Shown here one piece after another: positions 1 to 6,382 of a stretch of 11,339 nt of DNA. A program made the translations under genes and the position numbers. This DNA is from Candidatus Eiseniibacteriota bacterium. GTDB lineage: Bacteria > Eisenbacteria > RBG-16-71-46 > CAIMUX01 > WJJG01. The stretch is taken from positions 1 through 11,339 of the forward strand of contig VGIY01000055.1 of assembly GCA_016867695.1 (NCBI GenBank), in the 5' to 3' direction. The notes beneath the pieces are model-generated. The model did not search any database. It saw only the letters and a program-made list of their open reading frames with translations, and was not told the DNA's origin. The number at the start of each line of letters is the position of its first letter. Position 1 is the first letter of the stretch.

Positions 1-327
1 TTGGGCGCCGAGGGCCCTGATGATCTTCTTGCGCTCCTCGCTCATGTTCTCGGGCATCACGATCGTGACCGGATGGCCCCGCTGCACGCCGACCAGCGTG
101 ACGCCGATGCCCGTGTTGCCGCTGGTCGCCTCGACGATCGGCATGCCGGGGGCGAGCTCGCCTCGCCGCTCGGCCTCGAGGATGATGTGCTTGGCGACGC
201 GGTCCTTGATGCTGCCCCCCGGGTTGAGGAACTCGGCCTTGGCGAAGATCGCCGGCTCGCCCATCCGCGCCAGGCGCAGCAGCGGCGTTCGGCCGATCAG
301 TTCGAGGACATCGGGGCAGTCGTTCAT
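1..327 (-). CDS. Cysteine synthase (O-acetylserine sulfhydrylase), N-terminal part, cut by window edge
   Basis: This is a PLP-dependent beta-replacement enzyme of the CysK/CysM family, which makes L-cysteine from O-acetylserine and sulfide in the cytoplasm. The 109 residues present begin with ATG at 327 and stay open to base 1. A GAGGG Shine-Dalgarno sequence at 333-337 sits 5 nt upstream of the start. Visible landmarks are the N-terminal ELIGRTPLLRL signature (residues 9-19), NPGGSIKDR (35-43) with K41 as the expected PLP Schiff-base lysine, TSGNTG (68-73), which binds the substrate carboxylate and cofactor, and the MPENMSEERK stretch (91-100). About two thirds of the protein lies outside the window. 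The N-terminal half alone cannot separate CysK, CysM and the catalytic core of cystathionine beta-synthase, so no symbol is given. It follows the glycosyltransferase at 392-1555 by 64 bp in the same direction and may be co-transcribed. Confidence 0.93.
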   Translation of the reverse strand, partial: MNDCPDVLELIGRTPLLRLARMGEPAIFAKAEFLNPGGSIKDRVAKHIILEAERRGELAPGMPIVEATSGNTGIGVTLVGVQRGHPVTIVMPENMSEERKKIIRALGAQ

Positions 328-391
328 CCAATCCCTCGGCGGTGGACGGTTCCCCCGACCTATCGACCGGACCGGGGCGCGGGTTGAGCGG

Positions 392-1555
392 CTAGCGGGG
401 GGTGGATCCGGCGCGGGCCAGGACCTGGCGATAGACGGCCACCGTCTGCTCGGCCACCGCATCCGGGTGGAAGCGCCGGCGCGCCTGGACGCGCCCCTCG
501 GCCGCCAGACGCCCGCGCTGATCGGCGTCCCCGTGGAGCGAGACCAGGCACCGGGCGCACGCCTCCGCGTCGCCGGCGGGGAAGAGGCGCGCCGTCTCGC
601 CGTCGCGGACCATGTAGGGCACGCCGGCCGCGTCCGCCGCGACGACGGGCAGCCCGCAGGCCATGGCCTGGGCGATGACCTGGGGCGCCGTCTCCTCGCG
701 CGAGGAGAGGACCAGTAGCTCGGCCCGCCGATACTCGTCGAAGAGCTCCTCCTGGCTCAGCGGCCCGGTGAGCGACGCGTGCGCGGAGAGGCCGAGAGCG
801 GCGATCCGCTCGCGCACGCGCGCCGCCTCGGCGGGATCGCTGAGGGGACCGGCGATGCGCAGGCGCAGGCCGGGCGCCCGCTCGCGCGCCCCGGCGAGGG
901 CGGCGACGAGATCGGGGACCCGCTTGCGCGGGACGATCGTGCCGGCGAAGAGCAGGCGGCCCGCCTCCGGAGCGCGCTCCAGGTCGAAGAAGGCGGGGTC
1001 GATCGGATTCTCGATGAAGTGCGCGTGGGCGCCGAGCAGGGGCCCGTAGACCTCCGGCAGGTAGCGGGAGATGACGATCATGTCGCCGGCGTGGCGGAAG
1101 ACCTCCCTCTCGGTGTGGTCGAGCAGATGCTTCTTCAGCGCGCCGGGGGCGTCGAGGGCGTGGCGGCGGAGCAGACGGCTCTCGAGGAAGAGGACGCCGT
1201 GCGGCGTGACCACCGCCGGCCGGCGGCAGCGCACGGCGGCGAGACCGTGGCGGTCCTGCCCCTGGCCGTGGACGATGTCCGGGTCGAGCGCCCGGATGCG
1301 GGCGATGAGACGGGGCACGTCGTGGAGGCGGCAGGTGGCCAGGTAGGGCAGCGGAGGGCGGGGGACGAAGTGGACCGCCAGGCGGCCGACGCGGCGCTCG
1401 CGCTCCCGCGCCCCCGCCGCCGCGCAGATCACGTGGCACTCGACGTCGTCGCGGCGGGCGAGGGCGTGGGCCAGCCCGTGCGTGACCGACTGGATGCCGC
1501 CGGCGTGGATCGCATCCTCGCGGAGCGGGTACTCGCCCACCAGCGCGACGCGCAC
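392..1555 (-). CDS. Glycosyltransferase family 4 (GT-B fold), 387 aa
   Basis: Probable cytoplasmic, membrane-associated retaining glycosyltransferase that moves a sugar from a nucleotide-sugar donor to a growing glycan; donor and acceptor are unknown. The N-terminal half has VALVGEYP (3-10) and the acceptor-side glycine pair in HAGGIQSVTHGL (17-28), then VVTPHG (115-120). The C-terminal donor domain has LLFAGTIVPRKR (201-212), the usual GT4 strand-loop with the phosphate-binding R/K. It continues with LRIAGPL (232-238) and the signature SSREETAPQVIAQAMACGLPVV (284-305). In the family's EX7E motif the first acid is E288, but the second position is Q296 (codon CAG). The start is the GTG at 1555, because AAGGGAGGT (1560-1568) lies 5 nt upstream. 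An in-frame ATG at 1615 would add a low-complexity Arg/Gly-rich stretch and has no comparable ribosome site. The gene lies 67 bp after the epimerase stop and probably shares its transcript. Confidence 0.9.
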   Translation of the reverse strand: MRVALVGEYPLREDAIHAGGIQSVTHGLAHALARRDDVECHVICAAAGARERERRVGRLAVHFVPRPPLPYLATCRLHDVPRLIARIRALDPDIVHGQGQDRHGLAAVRCRRPAVVTPHGVLFLESRLLRRHALDAPGALKKHLLDHTEREVFRHAGDMIVISRYLPEVYGPLLGAHAHFIENPIDPAFFDLERAPEAGRLLFAGTIVPRKRVPDLVAALAGARERAPGLRLRIAGPLSDPAEAARVRERIAALGLSAHASLTGPLSQEELFDEYRRAELLVLSSREETAPQVIAQAMACGLPVVAADAAGVPYMVRDGETARLFPAGDAEACARCLVSLHGDADQRGRLAAEGRVQARRRFHPDAVAEQTVAVYRQVLARAGSTPR

Positions 1556-1559
1556 GCTC

Positions 1560-1568
1560 ACCTCCCTT
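1560..1568 (-). promoter_or_regulatory. Ribosome binding site deciding the GTG start at 1555
   Basis: The minus strand reads AAGGGAGGT, a near-perfect anti-16S match, 5 nt before GTG at 1555. The same AAGGGAGGT core with the same 5-nt spacing precedes the lipoprotein ATG at 7864, which supports both start choices. Confidence 0.75.
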
Positions 1569-1622
1569 GGCCCCCGCTCGCGCGCTCTTGCGTCTCCTGG
1601 CCCCCGCTCCCGCACGCCACCG

Positions 1623-2630
1623 TCATCCCCGGACTAGGCCCAGATGCGCCGCCATCCGGCGCAGCCCCTCCTCGAGCTCCACGGTCGGCTGCCAGCCGAA
1701 GCCGCGGAGCCGGGCGATGTCGCCCGAGAGCACCTCGATGTCCCCCTTCCAGGAGGGCAGCCCGTAGATCACCTCCGTTCCGGTCAGCCCGAGCGTGGCC
1801 AGGATCAGGCCGACGAGATCGCGAATGGACACCGTGCGACCGCCGGAGATGTTGTAGGCGAGCGGGCCCTCCAGGGGCAGCGTTGCGCCCAGGAGCAGCG
1901 CGCGCACCGTGTCGTCGACGTAGGCGTAGTCGCGCCGCTGCTCTCCGCTGCCGAGCACCTCGAGCCGCCGCGGGTCGCGGCTGAGCTTGATCATCAGGTC
2001 GTAGGCGACGTAGCGGGGCTGGCGCGGCCCGTAGGTGTTGAAGATGCGCGCCACCGCCAGCTCGAAGTCGTAGGTGCGCGCGTAGGCGACGAGCAGCCGC
2101 TCGGCGGCCAGCTTCGAGCCGCCGTAGGGCGAGATCGGCTCCAGGGGGTGCGCCTCGTCCACCGGCGCGTAGCGGGGCGGCCCGTAGACCGCCGCCGTGG
2201 AGGCCTGGACGATCCGGCGTACTCCGTGCCGGACGGCCGCGTCGGCGAGATGGAAGGTGCCCAGCGTGTTCGTCTGGAAGTCGTAGGCGCGATCCTCAAC
2301 CGACGCCGGGACCGAGGCATTGGCGCCGATGTGGAAGACGATCTCGGTGCCGGCGACCGCGCGGTCGACCTCGGCGGCGTCGCGCAGGTCGGCGACGCGC
2401 AGGTCGACCTCCGTGCGCACGCGATCGAGGTTCTCCTCGCGGCCCGCCCGAAGGTTGTCGAGCACGCGCACCCGCGCGCCCGCCTCGACCAGCCGATCGA
2501 CGAGGTGCGAGCCGATGAAGCCCGCCCCCCCGGTGACGAGCACCCGCCGTCCGGACCAGGAGGCCGCGGATGCGCCCCGCCCGGCGCCGGCCGCGCCGCC
2601 GCGCGCCGCCTCGCCTTCTCGTCCGCTCAT
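1623..2630 (-). CDS. NAD-dependent nucleotide-sugar epimerase/dehydratase (UDP-glucose 4-epimerase-like), 335 aa
   Basis: Extended short-chain dehydrogenase/reductase acting on a nucleotide sugar, most likely a UDP-hexose 4-epimerase that interconverts glucose/galactose-type or N-acetylated sugars in the cytoplasm. The NAD-binding TGGAGFIG is at residues 33-40 and the ribose-binding Asp in VLDNL at 56-60. The FHIGA stretch at 99-103 corresponds to the usual FHLAA. The catalytic set is QASTAAVYG (142-150) with Ser144/Thr145, and YGGSK (169-173) with Tyr169 and Lys173. The substrate-side landmark FNTYGPRQ (197-204) follows, then RRDYAYVDD (232-240). ATG at 2630 is chosen. The open frame extends to 2822, but that would overlap the upstream glycosyltransferase and encode only Pro/Arg/Gly-rich sequence. 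The Shine-Dalgarno sequence is weak (GGGGGAA). Residues 1-26 are a low-complexity Gly/Ala extension before the Rossmann fold. Substrate cannot be assigned from sequence; UDP-GlcNAc epimerase or a related SDR is possible. Confidence 0.9.
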   Translation of the reverse strand: MSGREGEAARGGAAGAGRGASAASWSGRRVLVTGGAGFIGSHLVDRLVEAGARVRVLDNLRAGREENLDRVRTEVDLRVADLRDAAEVDRAVAGTEIVFHIGANASVPASVEDRAYDFQTNTLGTFHLADAAVRHGVRRIVQASTAAVYGPPRYAPVDEAHPLEPISPYGGSKLAAERLLVAYARTYDFELAVARIFNTYGPRQPRYVAYDLMIKLSRDPRRLEVLGSGEQRRDYAYVDDTVRALLLGATLPLEGPLAYNISGGRTVSIRDLVGLILATLGLTGTEVIYGLPSWKGDIEVLSGDIARLRGFGWQPTVELEEGLRRMAAHLGLVRG

Positions 2631-2719
2631 CCGTTCCCCCGACTGCCCGCCTGTCTCACCGCCCGCGCGCCCCCGAACCGCGCCCGCTCCGGCCCGCCGC
2701 CTTCCCCGGGAGGCGTCCC

Positions 2720-4018
2720 CTATCGGGAGCGATCGGCAGCTCGCCCGGCGAGATCCAGGATGGCCTGGATGGCCGCCAGGCGCCGGGGGCGCAGGATCTG
2801 CACGCCGTGGTGCTCGGCGCACCAGGCGCGGCCCGCGCGGCCCAGCTCCGCCGCCAGCTCCTGGTCCTTCAGCAGGCCGATCGTCGCCTGGACGAGCTCG
2901 CCGGCGCCGGCGGCGAGCAGCAGCTGCCGTCCGCCGCTCACGCCGAGACCGGCCGCCGCGATCGGCGTGGCCACCACCGGCACGCCGGCCGCCAGCGCCT
3001 CCAGGATCCGGATGCGGACCCCGCCGCCGAAGCGCAGCGGCACGGCCAGGAGATCGATGCGTTCGTAGAAGCGCCGCAGGTCGGCGACGAACCCGAGCCA
3101 GCGGGCCCCGGCCGCCTCCGCCTGCGCGCGCAGCTCCCCGGCGTAGCCGTTGCCGGCGACGATCAGCTCGGCCTGCGGCAGCGCCTGGTGCACGGCGGGC
3201 CAGATCTCGCGGAGCAGGTAGCCGAGGGCGTCCCGGTTGAAGTCGGCGCGGAATGTGCCCAGGAAGCCGATTCGCCAGCGGGCCGCCGCCGGCCGCTCGA
3301 AGGCGAAGAACTCCTCCGCCACCGGAACCGGCAGGTGCTGGACGAGCGGCAGCGCCGCGGCATGCGCCCGGGCGCCGGCGGAGAGGCCCCTGTCGTCGCG
3401 CGCCGCCTCGCGCAGCTCCTCGAGCACCGTCTCCCGGTCGCTCTCGGTCAGCGTCAGCACGGCGTCGTAGAGGCGCCAGGCGGCGACCTCGAGCCGCTTC
3501 TCCCGGGCCAGCCGCTGCAGCCGCCGCGCCTTGCTCCGCTCGTCGCTGTCGGCGGCGGCCGCGCGGGCGAGGATCTGGAAGGCCGCGTCGTGCGCCAGCA
3601 GGGCGGCGAGGCCGCGGCCGATCGAGCGGCGGAGCCGGTAGAGCTCCCAGTTCTCGATGATCGTCAGCGCCGGGCGGAACTCGCGGCCGAGCCGCGCCAG
3701 GCTGCCGCGCAGGACGGCGTTCGACCAGTAGAGCGCCAGTTCCGGCGTGCCGGTCAGCTGGCTGAGCAGGCGGTTCTTCGCCTTGTAGGCGGCCTTGTGG
3801 GCGGGCGAGAGATGATTGGGCATCAGCGGCGCCACGACGCGCACGCCGAGCCGTTCGATCTCCGGGATCCAGCGCTCCTCGTCCCTCTGCTCCCGCTGGC
3901 AGAGGTAGACGACCTCGTGGGCGGCGGCCAGATCGCCCAGGAGCCCCAGCGACACGCGGCGCGTGCCCTGGTGGGGCGGGTAGGGGAAGAGCGGCTTGAC
4001 GACCAGGATCCGGGCCAT
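2720..4018 (-). CDS. Glycosyltransferase family 4 (GT-B fold), 432 aa
   Basis: Probable nucleotide-sugar glycosyltransferase for a surface or exported glycan, different in sequence from the one at 392-1555. It starts MARILVVKPLFPYPPHQGTRR, a typical GT4 opening with an acceptor-side Gly/Thr loop. A helical, charged linker (about 155-205) separates the two Rossmann domains. The donor domain begins IGFLGTFRADFNRDALGYLL (250-269), then ELIVAGNG (284-291) and VPLRFGGGVRIRILEALAAG (326-345), with E340 as the conserved glutamate. This form resembles transferases annotated as exopolysaccharide or PEP-CTERM-associated sugar transferases; that is family resemblance, not evidence of an exosortase here. 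ATG at 4018 has AGGAGG at 4032-4037, with a rather long 13-nt spacer. The gene lies 67 bp after the acyl-CoA synthetase and 89 bp before the epimerase, all in one direction, consistent with one glycan module. Confidence 0.9.
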   Translation of the reverse strand: MARILVVKPLFPYPPHQGTRRVSLGLLGDLAAAHEVVYLCQREQRDEERWIPEIERLGVRVVAPLMPNHLSPAHKAAYKAKNRLLSQLTGTPELALYWSNAVLRGSLARLGREFRPALTIIENWELYRLRRSIGRGLAALLAHDAAFQILARAAAADSDERSKARRLQRLAREKRLEVAAWRLYDAVLTLTESDRETVLEELREAARDDRGLSAGARAHAAALPLVQHLPVPVAEEFFAFERPAAARWRIGFLGTFRADFNRDALGYLLREIWPAVHQALPQAELIVAGNGYAGELRAQAEAAGARWLGFVADLRRFYERIDLLAVPLRFGGGVRIRILEALAAGVPVVATPIAAAGLGVSGGRQLLLAAGAGELVQATIGLLKDQELAAELGRAGRAWCAEHHGVQILRPRRLAAIQAILDLAGRAADRSR

Positions 4019-4085
4019 GGCTTCGGCGGCGCCTCCTAGCCGTGCGGGCGCGCGGGGGAACGCCGCGGCCGGGGGGCGCGCCGGG

Positions 4086-6311
4086 TCACGCCTGCGCCCC
4101 CTCGACGCGGATGCGCGCGTCCACGGCGGCGCAATCGTCGCGCGCGGGGTTGAGCACGAAGGGGTTGATGTCGAGCTCGACCAATCCCTCCAGCTCGATG
4201 ACCATCTGGGAGAGCCGCAGCAGGCACTCCTGCAGCAGGTCGAGCGCCACGCCGGGCTCGCCGCGCACTCCCTGGAGAAGCGGGTATCCCCGGATCGAGG
4301 CGAACATGTCCAGCGTATCGACGTCGGTCAGCGGGGGGATGCGGACGGTCACGTCCTTGAGGACCTCGACGTACTTGCCCCCCATGCCGAAGAGGATCAC
4401 CGGACCCATCTTCGGATCGACGCTGACGCCCAGGATGACCTCGCGCCCGGGCTTGACCATCTTCTGCACGAAGCCCGCCTCTTCGTCGGCGCTGAAGCCG
4501 AGCTTCTCGATGCGCCTCTTGACCTGGCTGTAGGCGCCCTGCAGCTCGAGCTCGTTCTTCAGGTTCAGGATCACCAGCCCCTGGTCCGACTTGTGCACGA
4601 ACATGCGCCCGGCGACCTTGAAGGCCACCGGGTAGCCGAGCGCCTCGGCGGCGGCCAGGGCCTCGTCGATGCCGTTGGTCTCGCGCATCGGCGCCGTGGG
4701 GAAGCCGTAGCAGTCGAGCACGCGCATGCAGTCCGCCGTCGGCAGGAACCCCCCGCCGCGAGCGCGGACGGCGTCGAGGATCGCCTGGGCATCGGCGCGG
4801 CGGACCTCGAACCGGTGGCACCGGCCGCGCGGGCGCTGCTGGCGCTCATGGTAGTTGTACATCTCGATGCAGGCCTTCACCGCCATCTCCGGGAAGGGGA
4901 AGATCGGCGGGCAGTCGGGGACCTCGCGCGGCAGCATGCGGTACGAGGACTCCTCGGCCATGATCACGCCGAAGATCGGCTTGTCCCGGCCGCGGCGGGA
5001 CTCGGCGATGGCCCGCGCGGCGTCGGCCGGGTTGACCATCATCGGCGGGACGAAGAGGGCCAGGATGATGTCGATGTTCGGGTCCTCGAAGAGGATCGGC
5101 AGGATCTGGCGGTAGGTGTCGGCCACGCCCCAGGCGGTCAGATCGATCGGGTTGTTGCGGCTGGCCTCGGGGGGCAGCATGTCGTCCAGGATGCGGCTCG
5201 TCTTCTCGCTGAACTGGGCCATCTCCATGCCGCCGGTGACGAGCGCGTCGGTGGCCATGATCCCCGGTCCGCCGGAGTTGGTCAGCACGGCCACGCGCTT
5301 GCCCCGGGGCACGGGGGCGCGGCAGAAGCCGGTCAGCAGTCCGAGCATCTCCTCGATCGTGTAGGCCCGGATCGCCCCGGTCTGGCGCAGGAAGGCGTCG
5401 ACGGTCTCGTCGGCGGCCGACATGGCGCCGGTGTGCGAGGAGGCGGCGCGCATGCCCGCCGCGGTGCGGCCCGACTTGACGATGACGACCGGCTTGCGCC
5501 GGGTGATCCGCCGCAGCACGGGCCCGACGACGCGGGGATCGCCGAAGGACTCCACGTAGAGGGCGATGACCTCCGTGTGGGGATCGTCCTCCCAGTAGGC
5601 CAGGAGGTCGCGACCGCGGATGTCGGCGCTGTTGCCGATCGAGACGAAGTAGCTGAAGCCGATGTCGAGGCGCTCCATGTGCTGGAGGATGGAGACGCCC
5701 AGGGCGCCGCTCTGCGAGAGGAAGGCCAGGCCGCCGCTGCGCGGCCGGGCCGGGGCGAAGGTGCCGTTGAGTCGCACGCCCGGGATCATGCTGATCAGGC
5801 CGAGGCAGTTCGGCCCGACCATGCGCATGCCGTGGCGGCGCACCAGATCGAGAAGCTCCTCTTCGCGGCGGATGCCCTCGCCGCCGATCTCGCGGAAGCC
5901 GGCGCTGATGACGCAGATCGACCGGACGCCCTTGCGGCCGCACTCGTCGACGACGGGAAGCACGTGCGCCCCCGGCACGACCACATAGGCCAGGTCGACC
6001 TCGTCGGGGATGGCCAGCACGCTCGGGTAGGTCTTCATGCTGTGCACGAAGGCGGCCTTGGGGTGGACCGGATAGACGACGCCGTTGAAGTCCCCCTCGA
6101 TGATGTTGTGCAGGATCACCCGGCCGATCGAATCGGGGCGGGGCGAGGCGCCGATGATGGCCACCGAGCGGGGCTTGAGCAGGGCGTCGAGGCCCTGGAT
6201 GGCCGGGTCCTCGAAACCGGGCTCGGCCGCGGCGGCGCGGGACTCCGGCGCGGCTGAGGGCTCCGGTCCGGCGGCGGACGATCGGCGCCCGCGTTGCGAC
6301 TGCTTGGCCAT
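4086..6311 (-). CDS. Acetate/acyl-CoA ligase (ADP-forming), single-chain alpha-beta fusion, 741 aa
   Basis: NDP-forming acyl-CoA synthetase, which reversibly converts acyl-CoA + ADP + Pi to acid + ATP + CoA (acetyl-CoA ligase type, EC 6.2.1.13), conserving energy in the cytoplasm. The alpha-like part has a CoA-binding domain with SVAIIGASPRPDSIGR (49-64), GPNCLG (166-171) and FLSQSGALG (197-205). It also carries SSHTGA (291-296), where H293 matches the phosphorylated His of the family. The beta-like part is an ATP-grasp domain (about 500-735). It has VHKSDQG (572-578), with H573 as the second phosphate-relay His, GPVILFGMGGKYVEVLKD (636-653), and ELDINPF (712-718), with metal-ligand residues. 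There is no C-terminal GNAT domain, so it is not a PatZ/Pat-type acetyltransferase. ATG at 6311 follows GGAGG at 6324-6328 (12-nt spacer). Residues 1-33 are an Ala/Pro/Ser/Arg-rich extension before the CoA domain. Acetate, propionate or aryl acids are all possible substrates. Confidence 0.93.
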   Translation of the reverse strand: MAKQSQRGRRSSAAGPEPSAAPESRAAAAEPGFEDPAIQGLDALLKPRSVAIIGASPRPDSIGRVILHNIIEGDFNGVVYPVHPKAAFVHSMKTYPSVLAIPDEVDLAYVVVPGAHVLPVVDECGRKGVRSICVISAGFREIGGEGIRREEELLDLVRRHGMRMVGPNCLGLISMIPGVRLNGTFAPARPRSGGLAFLSQSGALGVSILQHMERLDIGFSYFVSIGNSADIRGRDLLAYWEDDPHTEVIALYVESFGDPRVVGPVLRRITRRKPVVIVKSGRTAAGMRAASSHTGAMSAADETVDAFLRQTGAIRAYTIEEMLGLLTGFCRAPVPRGKRVAVLTNSGGPGIMATDALVTGGMEMAQFSEKTSRILDDMLPPEASRNNPIDLTAWGVADTYRQILPILFEDPNIDIILALFVPPMMVNPADAARAIAESRRGRDKPIFGVIMAEESSYRMLPREVPDCPPIFPFPEMAVKACIEMYNYHERQQRPRGRCHRFEVRRADAQAILDAVRARGGGFLPTADCMRVLDCYGFPTAPMRETNGIDEALAAAEALGYPVAFKVAGRMFVHKSDQGLVILNLKNELELQGAYSQVKRRIEKLGFSADEEAGFVQKMVKPGREVILGVSVDPKMGPVILFGMGGKYVEVLKDVTVRIPPLTDVDTLDMFASIRGYPLLQGVRGEPGVALDLLQECLLRLSQMVIELEGLVELDINPFVLNPARDDCAAVDARIRVEGAQA

Positions 6312-6382
6312 GATGACCGCCTTCCTCCCGATGCCGGTCGTGCGGGGTCGCCCGGGGCGGCCCGTGTCGTTCGCGCCCGGGC

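Noticed and set aside
353..377. Possible 8-bp hairpin (CCCCG...CGGGG) just before the cysteine synthase gene, as an attenuator
   Set aside because: The stem includes two G-U pairs, there is no leader peptide or U tract, and I see no T-box or other cysteine-responsive motif in the 64-bp gap.
360..1439. 359-residue minus-strand frame rich in Arg/Pro overlapping the second GT4 gene
   Set aside because: It is the same strand in another frame, composed of Arg/Pro/Gly shadows. The GT4 motifs are all in the 392-1555 frame.
3996..6257. 753-residue open frame on the plus strand opposite the acyl-CoA synthetase
   Set aside because: The translation is low-complexity (His/Asp/Ala/Val/Gly-rich) with no recognisable motif. 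It mirrors the codon usage of the opposite gene, which has complete catalytic motifs.
6350..6382. Possible hairpin after the lipoprotein stop (GCCCGGG at 6350-6356 with CCCGGGC at 6376-6382)
   Set aside because: Only a 7-bp perfect stem, each arm contains the self-complementary CCCGGG, there is no U tract, and such matches are common by chance at this GC content.
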